64,000 nucleotides of DNA, taken from positions 570,543,152 through 570,607,151 of the forward strand of contig NC_081410.1 of assembly GCF_030272615.1 (NCBI RefSeq), in the 5' to 3' direction. Position 1 is the first letter of the stretch; every line of letters begins with the position of its first letter. A program made the position numbers and the translations under genes. The notes below the pieces were generated by a model, which saw only the letters and a program-made list of their open reading frames with translations, did not search any database and was not told the origin of the DNA. The DNA is from Cryptomeria japonica. Its lineage: Eukaryota > Streptophyta > Pinopsida > Cupressales > Cupressaceae. Of the stretch, positions 47,263 through 58,300 are shown in pieces.

Positions 47263-47828
47263 TGTTAGATATCGAGGAAACTAAGAGGGGGGTGAATCAG
47301 TTGACAACTTCATATTTTTCTTTAATTCTTTCATAGATCCTGAATAACCAATAGAATTAATTAAAGACGATATAACATGAAAATACTGTGTGGGGGAAAA
47401 AGTGACACTAAACAAACATGCCCTAATCTCACTTTCAATCACACACTTGTGGAATAGGAAAGAGCCTAGAGGTATCACACAATTGGCTACTTCTTTTTGT
47501 GGAAGAGAGAGCCATGGGCTACCTATTAGGATTTCTATTCCTTTGTTGCAAATGATAGATAAAATGATGCAAGTTCAATTCCTAGCCCTAGAGTGCAAGT
47601 ATGAACTAGTAACAAGATTGCAAGATTGAGATTAAGTGATGAAAAGATGGAAACACAAGGATAAAAGGAGAATGCAGATGTGTACCCAGAGTTAAAATCT
47701 GAGTGAAAATGTTCAAGACGGGGGCGCGGGCGCCACTGTCCTGATTCTGCCCCTGAAACTGCTCCTGAAACTATTGTTTTACAACCTGGAAAACTGTCAG
47801 AAATGCTAAAAATTATTGTCTGACAGAA

Positions 47829-47917
47829 GGACCAGGGCGCCCAGCACCCCTGTCCCAGGGACCAGGGTGCCCAGCGCCCCTATCTTGGCAGGACCAGGGC
47901 ACCCCATGCCCCTGTCC
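47829..47917 (-). repeat. Three 27-nt GC-rich hairpins in the nested solo LTR
   Basis: Units start at 47829, 47859 and 47891 with plus-strand GGACCAGGG(C/T)GCCC or GGACCAGGGCACCC and end CCCCTGTCC or CCCCTATCT. They are the same length, spacing (30-32 bp) and core (GCCCAGCRCCC) as the array in element 3. Confidence 0.8.
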
Positions 47918-48634
47918 TGGTCTTCTGCACTAAAATTTGGTGTGTTGTCCCGTCTCAGTCTGCTCCCGTCGGATCTGCAACTTGCGGTGTCCTTCGAATT
48001 CAGAAATCTGCACTTATATCTGAAAAGGGTTGTAGGTGGCTATATAGGGTTTTGCCTTAGTCAAACCCCCTCTTTGGTGATTTCCACCTCCACGAATAGC
48101 CAAGTTGTATAGTAAAAGTTGTGTGTGCAGACCTTGTGTGTGCGCAAGATCCTAAAATGCAAGTAAGCAAACTAGAGCAACCTAGAAAGTAAACCCTAAT
48201 TGCTTGTAAATAATAATATAAATGCTCCAAATCAAGATGCAAAGTGATCTAAAGCATGAATACAAATGATATAATGAGGCTTATGCAAAGACATGAAAAC
48301 AACATGAAATCATACCCAACCCCAAGGGAGGGGTACAAGCCAATCTTCAGTCGGTGATCCCCTATTGCTCTTCAATGTCTTCACAGCCCTAAATGGATGA
48401 ATGAAATTGACGAATGCTTGATGGATGGATGTTGAATGTTGTTGAAGTCTTCAAAGATTTTCTCTTTCACTGCGTAGAAGGCCCTTGAAACCAAAAATCC
48501 GGATCCTTTCAAATGAAGAAAGAGAGCTCTTATATATGAAACCCTAGGTCTTAATTTCAACTTTTGGCCGACCTAGAGATTGAATCTCCCGCCAATTTCT
48601 TGGGGTTAAGCTTTATTTTATGATTGGATCGCGC

Positions 48635-48717
48635 TCCTAAAATTTTGAGAAAAATGTCTGCGACCATGTGCACGCCGGGCGCCATGGTCCTGACAACTTT
48701 TCACCAAATTTTCAGGG
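48635..48717. other. About 80-bp palindromic module, copy A
   Basis: Central GACCATG...CATGGTC around GTGCACGCCGGGCGC, with outer A/T-rich arms CCTAAAATTTTGAGAAAA and TTTTCACCAAATTTTCAGGG that are roughly reverse complements. Related modules are at 53758, 54547, 55171 and 60382. Confidence 0.7.
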
Positions 48718-49849
48718 CCATCAGATATGATGATTTTAGAGCAAATCCCAAAGTGACAGCTGATTTCGAGATGTTTTGACCCCCGAAATCAGGCGTTAAA
48801 GTTCAAAATAGGACCTAATTAGGGTTTTTGATTAAATGATGTATTGGAGGAATAAAATGAAAGGGGCACACTTTAATGAAAGGGCCCGACTTTATGATAT
48901 GGGAGATGATAAAATAGAACCTTAGACCTAATTAATTTAATTAATTAAGTGCTAAAGGGGAAATGCAATGCAAAATGAAAAATGCGCCAAGGCGGGTGCT
49001 AAACTAGGTGTGAAATTGTACCACCCTAGCAAGTGCGTACAATTTATGACGCTACAAATACATACACAAAACAAACCATACAATGAAAACCAGATATGAT
49101 GTTGAAAACCCAGGAAGGTAAAAACAATGGAGAATGTTATTTCTTAATCTATATAACACCGGTTAAGGTATTTTTTATAAAAGTGACTTACTGCTAGAAA
49201 GACTCACTATTGGAGGGCTCACTACCAAAGGAAGAAGAAAGAAAAGAGAATCCACCACTGTAGCATAATTTTCAATGCTAGAACAGTTTTCATTGCCGCT
49301 CAGCAATAACACAATTCACATATTAACATCAATCAAATTTATCCTTTTTAGTATCGCACATCTTACATATCACTCATATTCATCCTCTTATTTATACTGT
49401 TGCCAAATAACATAATCTTCTAAGTCAGTCAAATAAAGATTCAAAAATAAGTCAGCACTAAACATTTTGGTGTTTGGAAGGAAAGAGAAGTACACCATAC
49501 CACAACGCACATCATCAGTTAGGTCAACACGTTACATCCATCACAAATATTGAACCCATACCATGACTCATATGCTACACAAATGTTGTTACACATTCTC
49601 GAATTCCAGATTGAACCAGAACCAGAATAACACTACCCAACTTGGCAGAAAAAAGAATGGAACCAAGATACTCATGAATACGATCTATCAACACAAACAA
49701 ATAAAAAGTCAACTGTAACACATCTTCCAGAGTACAAAACATTTCAAGAACACATCTTCTGAATCACCAACTTAAGAACCAATCCTAAAACAATATGTTG
49801 ACATCAATGACAACCATTAATGATAAAAATCAACATCATACCTAAAACA

Positions 49850-49862
49850 ATCTCCCCCTTTG
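49850..49862 (-). other. Polypurine tract of the Copia element
   Basis: The plus strand ATCTCCCCCTTTG gives CAAAGGGGGAGAT on the sense strand, directly before the 3' LTR. Confidence 0.75.
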
Positions 49863-50126
49863 TCATTTATGGCAACATCTATCAATAATAAATACACAAC
49901 TTACTCAACATCATCAAATCAACATCTCCTCACATCACATCTCTCCCCCTTTGACATCAAGGACAAAGGTGAGCAAAACTCCCCCTATGAAACTCACTTC
50001 TACTCCCCCTAAGAGGATGCACCCAAGCATTAGTTCATATAAGAATATTCAAGTAGTTCACTGGACCAATGCACATCGAAATGTACATTAGTTCAAATTA
50101 GAAAGGGGTAATACCCCTAACTCCTA

Positions 50127-52130
50127 TCAGAGATACTCAAAAGTATCTTTATGGAACACCTTTGTGAAGATATCTGCAATATTCTCTTTTGTAGGTACAT
50201 ACTCAAGCTTTACTTCATTATCCGGCACCTTTTCCCTCAAGAACTGATACCGAATAGATAGATGCTATATTTTGGAATGTTGTACCACATTCTTAAAATT
50301 TTTTATTTCACTAGTGTTATCACACATAATTGAGATGGGTTCATTAAACAATACACCTATATCCTTGAAAGTCTACTTCATCCACATTCTCTGTGTGTAG
50401 CATGAATATGTTGCACTATATTCTACTTCAACTATAGATAAACACACAAAATATTTCTTCTTACTTGACCAAGAAACCAACTAAGAGCCAAGAAATAATG
50501 CTCCACGACTTGTACTTCTTCTGCCATTAACACTTCCAACCCAATCTATGCATCTGTATAGGCTATAAGAGTAAAATTTGAATTTTTGGGATACGACAAG
50601 CCAAACTCTAATGTTCCTTTTAAATATCTTAAATAAAAATTTACTGCCACAAAATGTGATTCTTTTGGTTCTTGCTGAAATCCAGATGCTAGACAAACTG
50701 CATACATGGTATCTGGTCTGGTAGCAATCAAATATAAAAATAGTCCAATCATTGATCTATACTTACTTGCATCGACTTTAGGAGATTCATCATATTTTAT
50801 TATCTTACATTCGGTGGTCATAGGTATACACAAGTTTAGAATTCTCCAATCCAAACTTCTTCAACAATTCTTTATTGTATTTAGATCGAGAAATAAAAAT
50901 TCCTTTTCTATTATGATTTAATTGCAAACCTTGGAAGAAATTTAACTCACCAATCATGGACATCTCAAATTCCTTCTACATCTCATTAGAAAACTTTATG
51001 CACATGCCTTGATTACCTCCAAATATTATGTCATAAACATACACTACAATAATTAAGATTTTTATTGAGTCATTTTTGAAATAAAGATTACAATCAGTAG
51101 ATCCCTTTTGAAAAGCTTGATCAATTAAATACTTATCTAGCCTTCCATAAGAAGCTTTAGGAGCTTGTATGAATCCATACAAAGTCTTATTCAATCTACG
51201 AATAATGTTCGAATAATCTCTCAACTTAAAGCCTTCTAGTTGTTCAATGTTAACTTCTTCTTTCAATTCTCCATTAAAAAATAATGCTCTTTACATCCAT
51301 CTGATAAACCTTGAAATCCTTAAAATTTGCAAAAGTGAGAAACATCCCGATTGCCTCCATCCAAGCAATAGGGGCATATGTCTCCTCAAAGACAATGCCT
51401 TCAACTTGTGTGTATCCTTTTCAAACCAACCGTAATTTAATTTTCACAAATTTTCCATCCTCATTCAACCTTTTTCAGAATACCCATTTTGTTCCAATTA
51501 CATTCTTGTCTTTCGGTCTATGAACTAGTTTGCATGTCTAATTTTCTTAGTTTGGTCCAATTATTCTCTCATTTAATTCTTCCAACTTTGATCATTGCAA
51601 GCTTCTTCTATAGTTTTTGGTTTTGTCTCAGACAGTAAACATAACAAAACTTGTTCTTGAGCTTCTTTGCTTCTTGTGATGATTCCTCTATTCTTATCTC
51701 TAATAATCTGATTCACTGAATGATTCTTCTATACATACCTTGATGTTTTAGATGTAGACACCAGAGCATCCTGAGTTTCTTTTTCTTTCTCTTCTTATCT
51801 AGTTTCCTTTTCACTTTCTCTATCAACGGGTTCATCAGATTCATATCCTGCCAATTTGTTAGATTCTTTAGAAATGTCTTCATAAGCTTTCACATTTACA
51901 CTTTCAACAATCTTGTTAAGTCTTTTGTTGTAACATCGATATGCCTTTCTATTTGTAGAATATCCTAGGAATCTGCCTTCATAATCTTTGCTATCAAATT
52001 TTCCAAGATTATCCTCATCTCTCTGAATATAACATTTGCTTGCAAATACCTTGAAATATTTTACTATCAGGGTTCTACCATGCCATAGTCCATATGATGT
52101 CTTTCTGTATCTTTTTCAGTATAGAATTAT
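50127..52130 (-). pseudogene. pol: Copia pol remnant (integrase end, RT, RNase H)
   Basis: Minus strand, in order: LVHGRT-like and KYFKVFASKCYIQRDEDNLG, KFDSKDYEGRFLGYSTNRKA, YRCYNKRLNKIVESVNV (end of integrase, about 51880-52090); a decayed stretch with MRE*LDQTKK; RT with FFNGELKEEVNIEQLEGF, LNKTLYGFIQAPKASYGRLD and VVYVYDIIFGG (about 51010-51270), where the catalytic YVDD has become YVYD; then YRSMIGLFLYLIATRPDTMY, KESHFVAVNFYLRYLKGT; and RNase H ending KLEYVPTKENIADIFTKVF. Many stops and frame changes; the stretch between integrase and RT is partly deleted. It is inactive. Confidence 0.88.
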
Positions 52131-52139
52131 GTTAAGAGT

Positions 52140-52823
52140 GTAGACTGTTATTTGAAATGCTACCAGGTAAGACCAAATTGATATTGTGAAGATAATTTTT
52201 CATGTTTTCGGATGTTTGTGGCCATCTGCAATTTTGTTTGTATATTCTGATGAAATAGAGTATTAGGATTATGAGTTACAACAATAAAACAAATTTATAT
52301 TAGTAAAGCCATAAGTAGGAGGATGCAATTTGGTTTATTTTGATCATTTGTGATCTTGTGAATTTGAAGAGCTCCTTGGTGTAAATGAATTTTTTGTGTG
52401 ACAAGTGCATTTGAATGTTTTCTTAATACCAAGGTTTCACGATTAGTCTGAGGAAGTGCGGTTTGATCCCACAATAGTGGGTTACACTTTTTGGTACATC
52501 ATAATTTTGGCTGAAATCATACATTTTGTAGAAAATATAATGATTTAACCATTAAGAGGTTCCATTGGAAGTAATTAGTTGGGGAGAGTTAGATCAAAGG
52601 CTCTTAGATAAAAATTTCTTAGATAGAACCTCTCTACTTCTAAATCATATCTGCAATGGAGTCTCCTTTGCACCTATCAAGATGTTGATTAAAAACCTCT
52701 TTTACATTAGCTTTTGCGGGGTCAAAGGAATTCATTTAGAATTTTTTTAAAGAATGAAGTCCTTATTATAAGCTTTCCAAATAATATAATTTTCAATACA
52801 TTTAATTTCATTAATATATTTAT
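52140..52823. other. Intergenic, nothing recognised
   Basis: Left flank of element 3. No supported gene. Confidence 0.4.
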
Positions 52824-52828
52824 GTTTT
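52824..52828. other. Target site duplication GTTTT, left copy
   Basis: GTTTT before element 3 and again at 60794-60798. Confidence 0.88.
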
Positions 52829-52987
52829 TGTAGCGACACTTGCAATTTTGACTGCATTTGGGTCTTCACGATGGCAATGCAACACGGAACTTGAATGGAG
52901 ACCCCGAAACTTGTCCACAACATCAAAAACTGCATTTTTCCAGCACCCTGCCTGATCCCTCCTTGCACCCTGCTGTCCCGGGAGGTG

Positions 52988-53138
52988 GGACCAGAGCGCC
53001 CAGTGCCCTGGTCCTTCAAGACTAGGGCGCCCAGCACCCTGGTCCCCCAGGACCATGGCGCCCAGCGCCCTGGTCGCCCAGGACCATGGCGCCCAGCGCC
53101 CTGGTCCCCCAGGACCATGGCGCCCAACACCCTGGTCC
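52988..53138 (+). repeat. Five 27-nt GC-rich hairpins, 31-bp period (5' LTR)
   Basis: Units start at 52988, 53019, 53050, 53081 and 53112, exactly 31 bp apart. The cleanest unit has arm GGACCATGGCGC, loop CCA and arm GCGCCCTGGTCC (11 of 12 positions pair). They lie about 125 bp upstream of the TATA box. Confidence 0.9.
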
Positions 53139-53261
53139 CTGGCCCTATTTTGGGCCCGGTCTCCTATGGGGCTTCGGGTCTTTAAGTTTGCAAATTGGAA
53201 AATAACACTTCCTGGTCAGCCCAAGGCCGGAAAAATCAATCTATCAGCCCTAATTGACAAG

Positions 53262-53269
53262 TATATAAA
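53262..53269 (+). promoter_or_regulatory. LTR TATA box, element 3 5' LTR
   Basis: TATATAAA, repeated at 59886-59893 in the 3' LTR. It is followed by an A/C-rich stretch typical of the start of R. Confidence 0.65.
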
Positions 53270-53757
53270 CTACATTTTCCTCTCCCATTTGGGGTAGATA
53301 AAAAGGAGGAAGGACATATGTGTACAAGACGTGGAAACGATATTCAAGAATTCAAGCATTCAAGCATGCCTTCAAGCAATTGATCATTCTAAGTCTCCAT
53401 TCAAGGCTAAGTGTTGCATTCAAGACAAGGATTCAACCATTGAAGAGGAGATCACATATCACATACCACATACAACATACAACATACAACATACAACAAC
53501 ATCTACACCTTCGCATGTAAGAATACAAACATTCTTACAACAAGGTACTAATACTTGTTTTACATTACAATCATTTACATTTACAGCAATTTCTCATTTC
53601 TTGGTTAATTCCAAAACCGGGGTTTGACCTAAAGGCAAACCCCTCATCCCTAACCCCCCAATCGTCCTCTCTTTTCTGTGTGTAGGTTGCAGGTATGCGG
53701 CTGTAATTGAAGATCTGGAATCCTTGTGCAGAGACGAACAGATCCCCCTTCGGTTCG

Positions 53758-53822
53758 CGGATTTTTTGGAGGACCGTGTGCATGCCGGGCACCATCGTCC
53801 CGTCAACTTTTGCTCAAATTTG
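53758..53822 (+). other. Palindromic module, copy B (U5 of 5' LTR)
   Basis: TTTTTTGGAGGACC ... CATCGTCC with GTGCATGCCGGGCACC in the centre, then TCAACTTTTGCTCAAATTTG. The outer arms are weaker than in copies C and D. Confidence 0.55.
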
Positions 53823-54172
53823 CAGAACAGCACCGTCCCGACATTTTACTGCTAATTCCAGGTCTGTAGCTTCATATCATATCCCTATCTCTGTTTATAA
53901 GTGAATCTTTCTCACTTTTCATGCATTCTTAGTTGAATCATTCTTTCCACATTTCTTTACAAAAGAGGGTATCCTTGCTATCTTACCCCTTGAAACTCAT
54001 ATAGAATCCAATCTTGCATTGCGTGGGATTGGATCTTGTGGGTTTCAATCGCTCTTTTGAATGTAAAGTCCCTCCTAAGTGAAAACCATCAACCCGAGTG
54101 ACTCTCCCTTCTCTCTCCTTGAAGTTGGGGAGGGGAGAACGTCTAGGGTTCGATTTTTTCCGCTTTACATTT

Positions 54173-54190
54173 TGGTGAACCCGACGTGAA
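54173..54190 (+). other. Primer binding site for tRNA-Trp, element 3
   Basis: TGGTGAACCCGACGTGAA, complementary to the last 15 nt of plant tRNA-Trp plus CCA. Three T separate it from the LTR. Confidence 0.85.
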
Positions 54191-54546
54191 CATCCTCATT
54201 CTGATTATTCATTGTTAGATCTGAAAATTTTTCTTTCCTAATTATATTTCCATGTTTGATCTTTTGCAAATTTTAGAGGTTGATTGCATAAAAACCCTAA
54301 AATTTTCTTTTAAGTAATTAAGCTTGTGAAATGTTTAATTGTTAATGTTTGTTTCAGATCTACCCTTCTATTGCAAATTGTCAATTCATATTTGTGCTTT
54401 AATTCTGAAAATTAAGTGGTTAAATGTCAAAACCCTAATTTTTAAGACCTTCTTGATTCAACCTTTGACTGAAAATTTCACTAATCAAAACACCTCCAAA
54501 TCGGCTGTAACTTTGGATTCCGCAATAAAATCACAATATCTTTCAT

Positions 54547-54629
54547 CCCTGAAAATTTGGAAAAAAGTTGCGAGGACCGTGTGCACCCCGAGCGCCATCG
54601 TCCCTGACATTTTTTCCAAAATTTCGGGA
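54547..54629. other. Palindromic module, copy C
   Basis: Left arm CCCTGAAAATTTGGAAAAAA, centre GAGGACC...CATCGTCCC, right arm TTTTTTCCAAAATTTCGGG. The arms are near-perfect reverse complements. Confidence 0.75.
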
Positions 54630-55170
54630 GCTAGATCTTACTGTATTTTTCTGCTAAAATCCAGAATTTTGGCTGATTTTATCAATTTTAACACCTTCAA
54701 AATTACAGTCAAAGTTGGTCTAGCGATTGCTTGGATTGAGGCTTCTAATCATTCAAAAATTGTTGAAATTGAAATTTGTGTCAAAATTGTGTTTCTTACT
54801 GTCCTAAATCTGAAAAGTGTGTTGGCATTCATTCGAAATTTCAGTGCTTTATTCAAATTTTTGAAGTTTGTGACTTTTGAAATTAAGTGTTTAATTGCAG
54901 CAACCTTGATTTCCACTTTCAAATTCGAATTTTGCATGAAATCAAGTCAACTTTTAAATTTCGAAACTTGCATTGCTTTTAGCATTCGCTCTAAAATCAT
55001 AAAATTCAAAATTTCAGTTTCCCTCTCTCTTTCAAAATTCAAATTTTGTATTTTTTTCAACAATCTTGGTAGGGTTCAATTTTGAGATTGCAACTTTAAT
55101 TTGGCCTATCTACAGATCATAAAATCACTCAATTTTTTCAGATTAGCTTTAAAATCATCATAACTTTCAT

Positions 55171-55253
55171 CCCTGAAAATTTCAAAAAAAGTTGCGAGGA
55201 TCGTGTGCACTCTGTTCGCCACGGTCCCGGACATTTTTTCTGAAATTTTGGGA
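55171..55253. other. Palindromic module, copy D
   Basis: Left arm CCCTGAAAATTTCAAAAAAA, centre GAGGATCGTGTGCAC...GTCCCGG, right arm TTTTTTCTGAAATTTTGGG. It pairs almost along its whole length and differs from copy C on both arms. Confidence 0.72.
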
Positions 55254-55355
55254 GATTGCCCTGATTACATTTAACAGCTTAAATCTAGGAGATTGGCTGA
55301 TTTTATTGAAATTTGCTACCTCTAAAATTCAAGATCTTCTCTCTTTCTTTAGTGC

Positions 55356-58300
55356 ATGAGTTTTACAACAATAAGCCCTACTTACACTATTCCCGTTAGA
55401 CGAAGCCTTAGAATTAAGTCCTTCCAAGGTGTAATTACCGAGGAGATGGAACCTAATTTGAATGGCCTTTCTAACGAGGACATGGGTAATTCCTCTAATC
55501 CTCTTAATGATGAAGAAGCTCTCCATGAGGTTTCTGTAGAACAACTTTCAAAATTGGATAACCAATTTGATGATTTTCGACAATGGATGTCTCAAGAATA
55601 CCCTGATAGTCAAGCTCTTCCTTTAATTGAGGGTCTAAAACATATGCTTCAAAGTGATAAGAATGGAATTGATATTTTGCGTGGTATTGCACACATTGTG
55701 GATTCGAATGTGATGCCTATGAAAAGTTGTGCCGAAACCTTAGGTTATACACAACCTCCTACTCAAGTTAATCATTCTATTTTTTGACAACTTCTATTGC
55801 TAGTATACCTCCTTTTACATCAAACATAATGACTACTTCAATACAAGACATTCCTCCTATGATCACTAGTCATGGGGGCAATCCTTCTTCTTCAATTAAC
55901 CCTCTTCCTTCATTCAATCCGACTTCTTCATTCATTCCTTCAATAAGTGTTCCTATTATATCACCACAAATGAACATGACGCAAGGGGGCAATTCGTTTT
56001 CCATTCCTCCTTGTAGTGTTCCTCCTGTCTAATCATCTCCTATGACTAACTATCATAGTGTCCCACCACCTTACTCTCTACCTTCTTTCAATAACATAAC
56101 ACCTCCATCACAATCTAACACGTCTAATATGAACTCTTCGACTAAAGCGACCATTAACAATCTTGCACAAACTGTCTCTTCTTTACAGCAACAAATTGCC
56201 TCTATGAATCAATCTAAGTTTAGTGTGCCCACATTTGATGTTGTGAGCCCACTTTCTCTTGATATTGTTCGAGCTATTCCCCCTAAACATGTTGAAATTC
56301 CGCATTTGGAACTTTATAATGGTAAGGGTGATCCTCTAACACATGTTAAGACCTTTCAAACAATATGTACTGATTTTGCTTATGACCAAAGGTTGCTTGC
56401 AAAACTGTTTACTAGAACATTAAGAGACAAAGCCCTACAATGGTATTGCTCATTGCCTTCCTATTCTATTACTTCTTTCGAACAACTTGCAAATGCTTTT
56501 ATTCAACAATTTCAAAACAATATAAGTCCTAAGGTTACTTTGATTGATTTAATGCATTGTAAACAAGGTGTTAAAGAAAAAGTGACTGATTTCATTGGTA
56601 GATATAAGCATTTGTATGCTCAAATTTCTTTTCCAATGCCTGACAATGATATTCAAATAATCTTTATTTCTAATTTACAAAAAGATATTCGAGATAAACT
56701 CCTGTTTTCTGAGTTTACTTCTTTCCAACAGTTGTGTGCAACTCTTCACAATTATCAACTAACTGTGAGTCAAATGGAACAATCACATCCTATGACTCCG
56801 AGTGATAAGGGTGATAGTAGTCAACAACCATTTGGGAAGTTTAAACCGAACAGAGAGTCCATTAAATTCAATCGAAACATCATCAACAACAATGTGAATG
56901 CAGCATCAAGTGTGCCTCCTATTTCTAAGTTTTTTAAGAAAGAAAGAAAGTTTACTCCTTTGAATGAATCATTGCATAGTATTATGAATAAGTTATTGGA
57001 ACAAAATGTGCTTACTCTTCCTCCTATAAGGCAAATAGATCCTGCAAAGATTAATTCACCCTATTTTGATAACAAAACTTTTTGTCAATTTCATCGTCAA
57101 CCTGGGCATGATACTGAAAAATGTTTTGCTTTAAAGGGTAAAATTCAAGATTTGATTGATAATAATACTATCTCTGTTTCCAGTGTGAATGATAAAGGCA
57201 ACACATCTATAGCTCCTCCTAACCAAAATCTTCAGATTTTTACTGATCCATTACCTTCTCATACCTCTAATGCGATTGATACCACTGATTCCTCTGTCTC
57301 ACCTGATGATCTTGTGTCTATGACTCCGAATGCACGATTAACTTTGTGGAGCAGCAGAAAATCCCTAAAGAACCATCCATCACATTTGATTCCAGTGAAA
57401 CTATTAGGGCACCTGATGGTCCTTTATATATAGTTGCAAAAATTAAGAACACACCTTGCCGTGGAGTGCTTATTGATCCTTCTTGTATGGTTAATATCAT
57501 TTCTGAAGAATTTCTTTTTACTTTGCAATTGAATCAAGTGATCTATGATGAAACAAATGTGGTTGTGAAACTATTTGATGCATTTTCTTCTCCTGCAATT
57601 GGTTCTATTACATTACCCATTGAGGTCCATAACAAATCCCTTGATGTGGACTTTTCTATTATTCCATCATCCGAACAATTTCGTGTGAAGCTAGGCTATC
57701 CTTGGCTATCTTCCATGAAAGCTATTGCCTCTCCTATTCACAAGTGTTTGAAATTTCCCCATAATGGTGAAGTTGTTACTGTCAATCATAGTCTCTTTAA
57801 ACCAGCTGAAAGAACTTCTAGCGTTCCTATTGATTATTTTTGGCCTAAACAATTCCAACCCCTTCCTCCGCGAAGTGATCATCTTTTCAAATCTTATCAT
57901 AAGTGGAAAAAAGATATGATCCTATCTCTAAGTGAACCTAGAACACCCAAACTTGACATCCCTATCGTTCTTGAGAAGGAAGTTCTTCCTTTGAAAGATA
58001 AAACTAATGTCTTTCCTCAAGAAGATTCCCAACCCATCCCTATGGATGTGACTATGCCTATGATTAATAAACTTCCTAAAATTAGACCTATCCCTCCTCG
58101 TCATGATGGACTTGGTCTCCTTCCTAAACCAAATATTCCTCCCTTATATGGAGCAGTTCCTCCTCCTTCCTCTTATGGAGAGAAGAGACCTTCCTCTTCT
58201 CCTATTATTCAACCTAAGAGACCACAACCTAAACACCTAAGTGAAAAGGATGAGAACATTCCTCCTCCTCAATCTTCGCAACTTCCTACTAAGACTAGAC

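Larger units (their letters stand above)
47387..49056 (-). mobile_element. Gypsy-type solo LTR nested in the Copia LTR
   Basis: TGTGTGGGGG...GACGCTACA, flanked by perfect AATAC duplications (47382-47386 and 49057-49061). On the minus strand it starts TGTAGCGTCATAAATTG, like the element 3 LTR (TGTAGCATCCTAAAATTG). It has a TATA box (TATATAAGAG, about 48529-48538), and after that GGGGGTTTGACTAAGGC with AAAACCC in the same place as in element 3. It carries GC-rich hairpins at 47829-47917 and a palindromic module at 48635-48717. Confidence 0.88.
47263..49849 (-). repeat. 3' LTR of the Copia element (interrupted)
   Basis: Plus-strand start TGTTAGATATCGAGGAAACT then AAGAGGGGGGTGAATCAG, end CCTAAAACA. 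The GAGGGGGG-GAATCAG block matches the start of the solo LTR at 17496. Without the nested insertion (47387-49056 plus one target copy) it is about 910 bp. Confidence 0.75.
47263..52130 (-). mobile_element. Ty1/Copia retrotransposon, 5'-truncated, with nested solo LTR
   Basis: On the minus strand: pol remnants (integrase C-terminus, RT, RNase H; 52130-50127), a polypurine tract next to 49849, and the 3' LTR down to 47263. The gene order integrase-RT-RNase H and the motifs are those of Copia. No 5' LTR, primer site, gag, protease or integrase core was found; homology ends near 52130. The 3' LTR is split by a Gypsy-type solo LTR. Confidence 0.85.
52829..54169 (+). repeat. 5' LTR of element 3
   Basis: TGTAGCGACACTTGC...CCGCTTTACA. 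Relative to the 3' LTR it lacks about 12 bp just after TGTAGC and has five instead of three 27-nt hairpin units. TATATAAA box at 53262-53269, and a U5 hairpin pair at 53627-53650 and 53772-53803. Confidence 0.93.
54191..55355 (+). other. Leader of element 3 with two palindromic modules
   Basis: Non-coding and A/T-rich, with AAATTTC-type words. Two similar segments, 54520-54640 and 55145-55265, each carry an approximately 80-bp palindrome (54547-54629 and 55171-55253). The frame at 54339-55085 has no recognisable protein and covers one module, so I do not call it a gene. Confidence 0.65.

Noticed and set aside
52747-53185. Gly/Pro-rich frames over the GC-rich LTR repeat
   Set aside because: They are translations of the 31-bp hairpin array, which is non-coding LTR sequence.
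54339-55085. 248-residue frame in the leader of element 3
   Set aside because: No recognisable domain; it lies in A/T-rich leader DNA and runs through a palindromic module, so chance is the better explanation.
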